Assembly (NCBI RefSeq): GCF_014647675.1
Contig: NZ_BMPQ01000017.1
Location: forward strand, 1 to 64,000
Source of the DNA: Streptomyces flaveus
GTDB taxonomy: Bacteria > Actinomycetota > Actinomycetes > Streptomycetales > Streptomycetaceae
Direction of reading: 5' to 3'
Length of the DNA: 64,000 nt
The notes beneath the pieces were generated by a model. It was not told the origin of the DNA and made no database searches. It worked only from the letters and a program-made list of their open reading frames with translations. Each line of letters begins with the position of its first letter. Position 1 is the stretch's first letter. A program made the position numbers and the translations under genes. Positions 40,508 to 48,395 of this stretch are shown piece after piece.

Positions 40508-41496
40508 TGACCGTGCAGGACGTGTTGACTCCCGGGGCGGGCGAACCGGCCGCCCCGGGGCCGGCGGCGGGGGCCCGCGGTGCGTGGCGCAGGCTGCGCA
40601 CCAGGCCCTCGGCCGTCGTCGCGGGCGCGGTGCTCGCCGCGCTGATCCTCGCCGCGATCGCCGCGCCGCTGCTCACGGCGATCGCCGGCCAGGACCCGTA
40701 CACCTACCACGACGAGCTGGTCGACTCCGCGAGCGGCGGCGCACCGAAGGGCTCCTTCGGCGGTGTCAGCGGCGAGCACTGGCTGGGGGTCGAACCGGGC
40801 ACCGGCCGCGATCTGTTCGCCCGGCTGGTGTACGGGGCCCGGGTGTCGCTGCTCGTGGCGGCGGGGGCGACGGTGCTGCAGGTGGTGATCGGTGTGAGCG
40901 TGGGCCTGGCCGCGGCGCTCGGCAGCAGGTGGGCGGACCAGATTCTCAGCCGGGTCACCGATGTGATGGTGGCGCTGCCGATGCTGGTCCTCGCCATCGC
41001 GCTGACCACCGTCGTACCCGACGACTTCCCGCGCCCGCTGCTGCTCGTCCTGGTCATGGGCGCTCTCAACTGGGGCGGCACCTCCCGGGTCGTACGGGCC
41101 CAGACCCTGACCCTGCGCCGTCTCGACTTCGTCGCCGCGGCCCGGCTCGGCGGCTCGGGCCCGTTGCGTGTGGTCCGGCGGGAGCTGTTGCCGTCGCTCG
41201 CGGCGCCCGTCATCACCTACGCGGCCATCCTCCTGCCGTCCAACATCGTGCTGGAGGCGTCGCTGTCGTTCCTCGGCATCGGCGTGAAGCCGCCCACGCC
41301 CTCGTGGGGTCAGATGCTGTCGACGGCGACCACCTGGTTCCGTGCCGACCCGATGTACGTCCTGCTGCCGTCCGGGCTGCTGTTCGTCACCGTCCTCGCC
41401 TTCACCGTGCTGGGCGACGCGGTGCGCACCGCGCTCGACCCGCGGGAGGCGAGCCGGCTGCGGGTGGGCACCCGCAAGGAGAAGACCCGTGACTGA
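40507..41496 (+). CDS. ABC transporter permease, DppC/OppC type
   Basis: 329 residues, six membrane helices. N-terminal OppC region LRTRPSAVVAGAVLAALILAAIAAPLL, a large first periplasmic loop ending HWLGVEPGTGRDLFARLVYGARVSL, and the EAA-like loop VAAARLGGSGPLRVVRRELLPS. It overlaps the binding-protein stop by one base and the next permease by 8 bp. The usual order in such operons is DppB before DppC; here DppC comes first. Confidence 0.92.
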   Translation: MTVQDVLTPGAGEPAAPGPAAGARGAWRRLRTRPSAVVAGAVLAALILAAIAAPLLTAIAGQDPYTYHDELVDSASGGAPKGSFGGVSGEHWLGVEPGTGRDLFARLVYGARVSLLVAAGATVLQVVIGVSVGLAAALGSRWADQILSRVTDVMVALPMLVLAIALTTVVPDDFPRPLLLVLVMGALNWGGTSRVVRAQTLTLRRLDFVAAARLGGSGPLRVVRRELLPSLAAPVITYAAILLPSNIVLEASLSFLGIGVKPPTPSWGQMLSTATTWFRADPMYVLLPSGLLFVTVLAFTVLGDAVRTALDPREASRLRVGTRKEKTRD

Positions 41497-42502
41497 CCGT
41501 TTCCCGTTCCCGGGCGTGCGCTTCGCGGCGAAGCGCCTGTTGGGTGCCGTACTGGTCCTGCTGGTGCTGTCCGCCGTCCTGTACGCGCTCTTCTATCTCG
41601 TCCCCGGCGACCCCGCGCAGCTCGCGTGCGGGGAGCGCTGCAATCCGGCCCAGGTGGCGCAGGTGCGCGAACAACTCGGGCTCGACGAGCCGGCGTACGC
41701 CCAGTATCTGCACTTCCTGCAGGGCGTGTTCGCGGGCCGCGACTACTCGGCGGGCACCTCGCTGCAGCACTGCGCCGCACCCTGCCTGGGCCTGTCCCAC
41801 CAGAACGACCAGCAGGTCACCACGCTGATCGTGGAAGGGCTCCCGGCCACCGCCTCGCTCGCCTTCGGTGCGATGGTGGTGTGGCTGACGCTGGGTGTCG
41901 GTACGGGTCTGCTGTCCGCGCTGCGCCGCGGCGGGGCGACCGAGCGCGTGCTGACCGTCCTCACGCTGGCCGGGACCGGCACCCCGGTCTTCATCCTGGG
42001 TCTGCTGCTGCTCATGGCCGTGTGCGCCTATCTGCAATGGCTGCCGTTCCCGTCGTACGTACCGCTGTCCCAGGACCCCGAGCAATGGGCCTGGAACATG
42101 CTGCTGCCCTGGCTGACGCTGGGCCTCTTCGAGAGCGCGAAGTACGCCCGGCTCACGCGTTCGTCCACCCTCGAGGTCCTCGCGGAGGACCACATCCGCA
42201 CCTTCCGCGCGTACGGGGTGAGTGAACGTGCCGTCGTCGCGCGGCACGCGCTGCGCGGGGCGCTGCCCCCGGTGATCGCCCTGAGCGCTTTGGATCTGGG
42301 GTCGATGATGGGCGGCGCGATGCTCACCGAGCAGCTCTTCGGCCTCCCGGGCCTGGGCCGGCTCCTCATCGACAGCGTCCGCTCCGTCGACCTGCCGGTC
42401 GTCGTCGGTGTGGTCCTCGTCATCGGGACGGCCGTGGTCCTCGCCAACGCCGTCGCGGACGTCCTCTACGCCCTGGCCGACCGAAGGGTGGTCCTGACAT
42501 GA
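41489..42502 (+). CDS. ABC transporter permease, DppB/OppB type
   Basis: 337 residues from a GTG at 41489 preceded by AAGGAG. OppB N-terminus RLLGAVLVLLVLSAVLYALFYLVPGDPA, then an unusual Cys-containing loop (ACGERCNPAQV and LQHCAAPCLG) predicted outside, helices, and the EAA loop FRAYGVSERAVVARHALRGALPPV. The four cysteines in the outer loop are noteworthy and may form disulphides. ATGA overlap with the ATPase gene. Confidence 0.92.
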   Translation: MTDRFPFPGVRFAAKRLLGAVLVLLVLSAVLYALFYLVPGDPAQLACGERCNPAQVAQVREQLGLDEPAYAQYLHFLQGVFAGRDYSAGTSLQHCAAPCLGLSHQNDQQVTTLIVEGLPATASLAFGAMVVWLTLGVGTGLLSALRRGGATERVLTVLTLAGTGTPVFILGLLLLMAVCAYLQWLPFPSYVPLSQDPEQWAWNMLLPWLTLGLFESAKYARLTRSSTLEVLAEDHIRTFRAYGVSERAVVARHALRGALPPVIALSALDLGSMMGGAMLTEQLFGLPGLGRLLIDSVRSVDLPVVVGVVLVIGTAVVLANAVADVLYALADRRVVLT

Positions 42503-44232
42503 CACCGGAGCAGCCGACGGGCTCGGCGGCCAAGACAGCCGAGACACCTGAGACAGCTGAGACGGCGGAACCGTCGTCCGAACCGCTGATCGACGTCCAA
42601 GGTCTGACCATCGACTTCCCCACGGGCGAGGAGACCCTACGAGCAGTCGACGACCTCTCCTTCCGGCTCACCGCCGGGCAGGCCCTCGGCATCGTGGGCG
42701 AGTCCGGTTCCGGCAAGAGCACGGTCGCCGCGGCGCTGCTGGGCCTCCATCGCGGCACCGGAGCACGCCTGACCGGCACCGTACGGGTCGGCGGGATCGA
42801 CGTGGGGGCCGCGTCCGTGCGGGAGTTGCGGCGCCTGCGCGGCGGCACCGCCGCCATGGTCTTCCAGGACCCGCTGTCCTCCCTCGACCCCTACATGGCC
42901 GTCGGCGACCAGATCGCCGAGGTCCACCGGACCCACGCCCCGCACGTCTCCCGGCGAGCCGCGCGGGAACGCGCGGTGACCGTGCTGGACAGGGTCGGCA
43001 TCCCAGACGCGGAACGCCGCTCCCGGTCCCGGCCGCACGAATTCAGCGGCGGCATGCGGCAGCGCGCCCTGATCGCGATGGCGCTCGCCTGCGAGCCGCG
43101 GCTGCTGGTGGCCGACGAGCCGACCACCGCACTGGACGTGACAGTTCAGGCCCAGATCCTCGACCTGCTGCACGACCTGCGCGAGGAGACCGGCATGGGC
43201 CTGATCCTGGTCTCCCACGACCTGGGTGTGATGGCGGGCAGCGTGGAGGACATGCTGGTCATGAAGAACGGGCGCGCCGTCGAGCGCGGCCCGGTCGGCA
43301 CAGTCCTCAGCGCCCCGCAGCAGCCGTACACCCGCGAACTGCTGACCGCCGTGCCCCGGGTGGAGACCCGCCGTACCCCGGTCGCCCCCGCGGCTGCCGT
43401 CTCATCCGCATCCGGCCCAGACGTCCTGCTGGAAGCGGTGGAGGTGCGCAGGGAGTTCGGGCGCAGGAAGGACCGCACGGTCGCCGTGGACGGGGTGTCG
43501 CTGACCGTGGCGCAGGGCGAGACCCTCGGCATCGTCGGCGAGTCGGGCAGCGGCAAGACCACGCTGGGCCGGATGCTGGTCCGCCTGCTGGAGCCGAGCG
43601 CCGGCTCCGTCCGTTACGCCGGGCGCGAGCTGACCGGTGTCCGCAGCGACCTGCAGATGGTGTTCCAGGACCCGGTCTCCTCGCTCAACCCGCGCCGCAG
43701 CATCGGCGAGTCCATCGCCGACCCGCTGCACGCCGCCGGAACCCTCACCGACGCGGAGATCACACGGCGCGCGCGGGAACTCCTGGAGCGCGTCGGGCTC
43801 GACCCCCAGTGGTACCACCGCTATCCGCACGAGTTCAGCGGCGGTCAGCGCCAGCGCGTCGGCATCGCCCGGGCCCTCGCACCCGGACCCGGACTCATCG
43901 TGTGCGACGAGCCGGTCTCCGCACTCGACGTCACCACCCAGGCACAGGTCCTGGACCTCCTGGCACAGCTCCAACGCGACCTCGGGCTCGGCTTGGTGCT
44001 GATCGCCCACGACCTCGCGGTGGTGCGACAGGCCAGCGACCGCGTGATGGTCATGCGCCAGGGCACCGTCGTCGAGGAGGGCCCTGCGGACAGGGTCTAC
44101 GACGCCCCCCAGGACCCCTACACCAAGGCCCTGCTGGCCGCGGTCCCGGTGCTCGACCCGGCGGAGGCGGCCCTGCGCCGTGCGGCTCGCAGGGGCAGCG
44201 ACGGCGGGGTACTCAGGGCGGCTGCCGGTTAG
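42499..44232 (+). CDS. Fused dipeptide ABC ATPase (DppD-DppF type)
   Basis: 577 residues with two complete ABC modules. Module 1: Walker A GESGSGKST (about 71-79), signature EFSGGMRQR, Walker B LLVADEPTTALDV. Module 2: Walker A GESGSGKTT (about 349-357), signature EFSGGQRQR, Walker B LIVCDEPVSALDV. Each has the oligopeptide-specific C-terminal extension (PQQPYTRELLTAVP and PQDPYTKALLAAVP). It powers the upstream permeases. The fusion means no separate DppF gene is needed. A terminator follows. Confidence 0.93.
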   Translation: MTPEQPTGSAAKTAETPETAETAEPSSEPLIDVQGLTIDFPTGEETLRAVDDLSFRLTAGQALGIVGESGSGKSTVAAALLGLHRGTGARLTGTVRVGGIDVGAASVRELRRLRGGTAAMVFQDPLSSLDPYMAVGDQIAEVHRTHAPHVSRRAARERAVTVLDRVGIPDAERRSRSRPHEFSGGMRQRALIAMALACEPRLLVADEPTTALDVTVQAQILDLLHDLREETGMGLILVSHDLGVMAGSVEDMLVMKNGRAVERGPVGTVLSAPQQPYTRELLTAVPRVETRRTPVAPAAAVSSASGPDVLLEAVEVRREFGRRKDRTVAVDGVSLTVAQGETLGIVGESGSGKTTLGRMLVRLLEPSAGSVRYAGRELTGVRSDLQMVFQDPVSSLNPRRSIGESIADPLHAAGTLTDAEITRRARELLERVGLDPQWYHRYPHEFSGGQRQRVGIARALAPGPGLIVCDEPVSALDVTTQAQVLDLLAQLQRDLGLGLVLIAHDLAVVRQASDRVMVMRQGTVVEEGPADRVYDAPQDPYTKALLAAVPVLDPAEAALRRAARRGSDGGVLRAAAG

Positions 44233-44253
44233 CCTGCCCGGTGTGTGTCCGCC

Positions 44254-44284
44254 GTGGTTGCCCCGATGTGGCCGGGGCAACCAC
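44254..44284 (+). terminator. Terminator of the ABC operon
   Basis: GTGGTTGCCCCG, 7-base loop, CGGGGCAACCAC: perfect 12-bp stem starting 22 bp after the ATPase stop, between convergent operons. Confidence 0.85.
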
Positions 44285-44382
44285 AGCTGATCCTGGCCGG
44301 GGAGGGGCATGGCTGGGGGCGGGCGCCCCGGTCCTCCCTCTCCCCCGGCCCGGCACCTACCGACCGTCACCCATGCCCGTGA

Positions 44383-45219
44383 TCAGAGGATCAGCATCGC
44401 CGGGTCCGCCGGCAGCGCCCGAGCGAAGGCGGCCATCCGCCGGGCGTATCCGCCAGGGTCGCCGAAGTGCACTGCGAGGTGTTCGGCTCCGGCGGCCCGG
44501 AAGGCCTCGGCGGTGCGGGCGGCCTCGCCGACGGTGCGGTCCGGGCCGTGCCAGTCGATCCGGGTGCCGGGGGACACAGCGCGGCCGTCCGTACGCGCCC
44601 GCAGGTACGCCAGCCGTTCGCCGAACGCCGTCGGGTCCAGGCCCACGCCCTGCCAGACGTCGGCGTACCGGGCCGCCCGGCGCAGGGCGGCGTCGGTGAC
44701 ACCGCCGGTCATCACCGGCACCGGACCGTCGGGGCGCGGCTCGAAGACGCCCGTCTCGAAGCCGTACCAGCGGCCCTCGAAGGGGCCCCGGCCGGCCCGG
44801 AACAGGTGCCGGAGCAGTGCGATGGCCTCGTCCGTGCGGGCCGCCCGGCTCCTGAAGTCGGCGCCGACGGCGGTGAACTCGCGTTCGTCCCAGCCGATCC
44901 CCACACCCAGGGTGATCCGCCCGCCGGACAGCCCGTGGAGGGTCGCGACCTGTTTGGCCACCACGAAAGGACTGCGCAGGGGCAGGACGAGTACGGAGGT
45001 GCCGAACCGGATCCGGGTGGTCGCGGCTGCCAGCCAGCCCATGGTCACCAGCGGTTCGAGGACCCCTCCGTACACCGGGCCGTATTCACCGGGCGGCAGG
45101 ATGTGATCGGGGAGCCATGCCGTGTCGTAGCCGAGGGCCTCGGCCTGCTGCGCCAGGTCGGCGAGTCGGCGCGGGTCGGCCCCCGCGGCCTCGTTCGGGA
45201 GGACGACCTGCAGCTTCAC
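44383..45219 (-). CDS. LLM-class (luciferase-like, probably F420-dependent) oxidoreductase
   Basis: 278 residues. Luciferase-like TIM barrel: LADLAQQAEALGYDTAWLPDHILP, RIRFGTSVLVLPLRSPFVVAKQVATLHGLSGGRITLGVGIGWDEREF, and PVPVMTGGVTDAALRRAARYADVWQG. Sequence type (TIGR03619-like) suggests F420 rather than FMN. GTG 45219 overlaps the hydrolase stop by 4 bp (GTGA), so it is the second gene of the hydrolase-LLM operon controlled from the MerR-type operator at 45916. Confidence 0.87.
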   Translation of the reverse strand: MKLQVVLPNEAAGADPRRLADLAQQAEALGYDTAWLPDHILPPGEYGPVYGGVLEPLVTMGWLAAATTRIRFGTSVLVLPLRSPFVVAKQVATLHGLSGGRITLGVGIGWDEREFTAVGADFRSRAARTDEAIALLRHLFRAGRGPFEGRWYGFETGVFEPRPDGPVPVMTGGVTDAALRRAARYADVWQGVGLDPTAFGERLAYLRARTDGRAVSPGTRIDWHGPDRTVGEAARTAEAFRAAGAEHLAVHFGDPGGYARRMAAFARALPADPAMLIL

Positions 45220-45905
45220 TCCCCCCCACCGTCCTTCCCTTCCGAAAGCGAAAGGAAGTGGAGAAAGTCGAGGACGGGCTTCAGCCACTCCTCCGACCGC
45301 TCGACCATGACCACATGGTCGCTGTCGATCTCCGTGTACCGCGCGCCGCGGATCCCGGCCGCCAGGGCGCGGGAGCCGGCAGGCAGGACCATGCTGTCGG
45401 CGGTCGTCGCGACGACCAGCGTCGGGGCGGCGACTTCGGCCAGGTCACCGGTGGTGTCGAGGGAGGGGATCAGGTCGATGTGCGGGTGGAGTGCGGGCGG
45501 CACCTCGGCCCGCCAGCCGGGGAGGAGGCCGAGCACATGGTCGTCGGGCCGCGCAAACCCGGCGGTCAGTACGAGCGCGGTCACCCGCTCGGGATGGCGT
45601 ACGGCGGCGCGCACCGCCACCAGCGTGCCGAGCGAGAAGCCGAGCACCGCGAACCGCCCGACGCCGCGCCGTACGGCGGAGTCGACGACAGCGTCCGTGA
45701 GCTCATCGAGGTCCAGTGGGGCGGCGGCGACCGGGGTGCCACCCGAGCCGGGGTAGTCCGGGGCGACGACGGTGTGGGCGGCGGCGAGGGCGGGCAGAAC
45801 CGGGGCGAAGTTGTCTTCGATGCTGCCGGTGGCTCCGTGGGCGAGCAGCAGTCCTGGGCCGGTTCCGGTGACGGTGGTGACGAGGGCGGGGAATGAATCG
45901 CGCAT
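45216..45905 (-). CDS. Alpha/beta hydrolase
   Basis: 229 residues. Nucleophile elbow GFSLGT (Ser about residue 91), oxyanion region LLAHGATGS, acid in TTADSMVLP and the catalytic His in DSDHVVMVERSEEW. Small cytosolic esterase/lactonase-type enzyme; substrate unknown. ATG at 45905 lies 11 bp from a palindromic MerR-type promoter element shared with the divergent regulator, suggesting induction by a small molecule. Confidence 0.88.
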   Translation of the reverse strand: MRDSFPALVTTVTGTGPGLLLAHGATGSIEDNFAPVLPALAAAHTVVAPDYPGSGGTPVAAAPLDLDELTDAVVDSAVRRGVGRFAVLGFSLGTLVAVRAAVRHPERVTALVLTAGFARPDDHVLGLLPGWRAEVPPALHPHIDLIPSLDTTGDLAEVAAPTLVVATTADSMVLPAGSRALAAGIRGARYTEIDSDHVVMVERSEEWLKPVLDFLHFLSLSEGKDGGGE

Positions 45906-45915
45906 GCCTCGTACG

Positions 45916-45944
45916 TTGACCCATCACACCGGTGTGAAGGTCAA
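45916..45944. promoter_or_regulatory. MerR-type palindromic promoter/operator
   Basis: TTGACCCATCACACC and GGTGTGAAGGTCAA form an almost perfect dyad (one base extra on one side) centred on ACACCGGTGT between the divergent hydrolase and merR starts. In both directions it begins with a TTGACC-like -35 box, the arrangement expected for MerR activators that bind between -35 and -10. Confidence 0.7.
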
Positions 45945-45969
45945 GTCCCAGGCGTGGTGAGGAGAATCG

Positions 45970-46344
45970 GTGCTGATAGGCGAGCTGTCACGGCGGACCG
46001 GAGTTGTGGCCCGGCTGCTGCGGTACTACGAGGAGCAGGGCCTGCTGTGCCCCGACCGCGACAGCAGCGGATACCGCGTGTACGCGCCCGACGCCCCGTA
46101 CACCGTCGCCCGCATCCGGGGCATGCTGGCGGCCGGGCTGACCACCGACGCCATCCGCGAGATGCTGCCGTGCGCCACCGACGCCGGGCCGGGGATCGAG
46201 CCCTGCCCGGAGGTACTGCGGACAATGACCGCGCACCTGGAGCGGATGGACGCGGACATCGAGGATCTGCGCCGCCGCCGGGCCGCGCTGGCCGCGTTCC
46301 GTGACGCGACCGAGGCGCGGCAGAGGCGGGCGCGGGCCCGCTGA
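45970..46344 (+). CDS. MerR-family transcriptional regulator
   Basis: 124 residues. N-terminal HTH (IGELSRRTGVVARLLRYYEEQGLL) and wing (SGYRVYAPDAP), then a dimerising coiled coil (about 75-115, VLRTMTAHLERMDADIEDLRRRRAAL). Cys near CATDAGPGIEPCPEV may bind a metal or thiol, but the pattern is not that of MerR/CueR. GTG start. Divergent from hydrolase-LLM, which it probably controls. Confidence 0.88.
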   Translation: MLIGELSRRTGVVARLLRYYEEQGLLCPDRDSSGYRVYAPDAPYTVARIRGMLAAGLTTDAIREMLPCATDAGPGIEPCPEVLRTMTAHLERMDADIEDLRRRRAALAAFRDATEARQRRARAR

Positions 46345-46626
46345 AGGGCGCCGGCCGCCTTCCAACGACCCCAGCGGGACGTTCCACTTGACGTTCTTGA
46401 GGTTGTAGCCCTCAGTGCCGAAGATCTTCACTGTGCGGGAATTCATGGTGATGCGGGGGCACCTTGCCCAGCACGATCCGCCGCTGACGCCCCGTGATGC
46501 TGCTCGTGGCGGGCTGGGCCAACGGCCATCCGGCGCTCACGTCCAGCAGCCGCAGGTCAGGTCGCGCCCCATTCGTGGGCCAGCGCGGCCGACAAGCAAG
46601 CCGACGCGCTTCTCGCCGGCCAGAGG

Positions 46627-47235
46627 TCAAGTGGCGGTGACTGGCAGCACGTCCGGCGAAAGCGCCGCTGCCCGCGCCGCGGCGCTCGTCATCCGCCTGC
46701 GGTGATGACGTCGGCAGAGCACCTCGTACCCGACTTCCGCCGCCGACTTGGCCACGTCGCCCACGACGACCTGCTCCCCCTCGACGACCATCTCTCCATC
46801 CACGGTGCGCGCATTGTGCGTGGCCCGAGCACCGCACCAGCACATCGCCTCGACCTGCAAAGTCTCCAGGCGATCGGCAAGTTCGATCAGACGCTGGGAG
46901 CCAGGGAAGAGCCTCGTCCGAAAGTCAGTGGTGATGCCGAACGCGAAGACGTCCAGCTCCAAGTCGTCCACGATCCGGGCCAGTTGGTCGATCTGCCCGG
47001 ACAGCAGGAACTGGGCTTCGTCCACGATCACGTAGTCGACCCGGCCACCCCGAGACAACTGCTCCACCACATATCCGTACAACTCCAGCCCCGGCCCCGC
47101 CTCCACCGCGTCGGTCACCAGCCCCAGACGCGACGAGAGCTTGCCCTCACCGGCACGGTCGTCACGCGTGAAGATCAACCCCTGCAGCCCACGCGCCGAA
47201 CGGTTGTGCTCGATCTGGAGAGCCAGCGTCCTTTT
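46627..47235 (-). pseudogene. Truncated second thymidine kinase
   Basis: The reading frame ending at 46627 is about 88 percent similar to the intact Tdk at 55396: HNRSARGLQG, IFTRDDRAGEGKLSSRLGLV, YVIVDEAQF, FAFGITTDFRT, MCWCGARATHNART and the C-terminal CRRHHRRRM all present. It lacks the first 15 or so residues. Homology starts exactly at the Walker A Lys (K-R-T-L-A-L-Q against K-S-T-L-A-L-Q) and an in-frame stop lies just upstream, so the P-loop is gone and the gene cannot make an active enzyme. It is more diverged from tdk than the 74-bp repeats are from each other, so it is of foreign or older origin. Confidence 0.85.
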
Positions 47236-47474
47236 GCTTGACTATCCACCAACTTCCCCCCTTGAGGGACATGACTCTGCGTCTTCTCGGCTCCCGCTTG
47301 GGAGGCGCCAGCGCACAACCCACTCGCTCCGCAGCGGGAACGTGCCCGCGCCGCCACTCATGCCGCGCACGCACGCTCGACCGTTGAGGAGCACAAGGCC
47401 ACCCGGCCCGTCCTCCGATCGTGTCCCCCGCGGACACCGTCTGCGCATTCGGCGGCGGAAGGGCTGCTTATGCA

Positions 47475-47672
47475 TGCAGATCCGGAAGGTGATCGAGCCG
47501 CTGTTCACCGATGAGGACTTCGCGGATCTGTTCCCGCGGCGTGGTCAACCCGCCTGGCCACCAGAGCAGTTGGCGATCGTGTCGGTACTGCAGCTCGTGG
47601 AGGCCTGTCGGACCGCCAGGCGGCGGCTGCTGAACCGCTCCGGTTCTGATGGAGGCTGTCGCTCGGTCAAGA
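47475..47672 (+). mobile_element. IS1182/IS5-like transposase N-terminal fragment (frameshifted)
   Basis: The frame reads IEPLFTDEDFADLFPRRGQPAWPPEQLAIVSVLQLVE, the N-terminal pattern (DEDFA-LF--RG-PA--P--LA-V-VLQ) of IS1182-type transposases. Switching by one base after VLQLVEA continues with LSDRQAAAAEPL, matching the expected next element LSDRQAADA, so a frameshift is present at about 47,605. No catalytic core or terminal repeats remain. Confidence 0.7.
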
Positions 47673-47865
47673 CTTGAGCCATCCGCCAAGCTGGCGTGGT
47701 CATTGCGTGCCGAGCTTGTCGGGAGGCGGGCCGCCATCGTCGGTGAAGAATTGCCAGATTGTGATCATGGCTAGGAGTTGGGCGATCAGACAGGCCGTCT
47801 GCAGCGAGAAATATCGCATCTGATAGATCGAAAACAATAGCCCGAGACGGCTGGCCCTCAGCTCC

Positions 47866-48361
47866 TCAGACACCGGCCTGGTCGAGTGCGCTCTGCAGGG
47901 ACTGCTTGTAGCCCTCGCTCGTGTACGTGGCACCGGACACCGTGTGCCCGGCCGCAGCCCGGCCAGCGCCGCGCTGTGCCCGCCGCGTTCACCAGCCGGT
48001 CGGCGGTGGTCGCGGCGACGGCGGGGGCGTTCCGCCACTACAGCCACAGGACGGCGGCGGCACCCGCCCAGGCGAGCACCAGCAATGGTGCCGCGGGGGA
48101 ACGCCGCGGGCGTATCCGGCGGTTGGCCTGCCGTCTCCCCGCCCGGCCGTGCTGGATCGTCGTCAAGGCCGTACTTCCCTCTGCTTGCTTTGTGCCACGG
48201 CACCATAGACCTGCCGGTTGGCTGAAAATCGTCGGGCAAGGCGATGGCGGCGGCACCCGCCGCGGCGGCCCAAGGAGATCCACTCGGGTTGGTCCTTCCC
48301 TCGTGCGGCCCGGCCGACTCGCGCCCTTCTGCTCAACACCCCTCTCTCGTAACGTCATCAC
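47866..48361 (-). pseudogene. Broken FMN-binding-domain protein
   Basis: Minus strand: an N-terminal basic stretch and hydrophobic anchor (SPAAPLLVLAWAGAAAVLWL) is followed by an in-frame TAG near 48,040, then fragments ATTADRLVNAAG, and in a different frame the typical FMN_bind C-terminus VSGATYTSEGYKQSLQSAL ending DQAGV at stop 47866. Stops, frame change and missing middle indicate a pseudogene. Intact relatives are membrane-anchored flavoproteins near ferredoxin-NADP-type reductases. Confidence 0.5.
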
Positions 48362-48395
48362 AGTTTGAAGTGGTCATGACGAAGGAAGGGATTTC

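Noticed and set aside
46357..46446. Minus-strand start MNSRTVKIFGTEGYNLKNVK upstream of the truncated tdk
   Set aside because: The first 30 residues look protein-like, but the frame then runs antisense into merR with no homology; kept only as possible debris.
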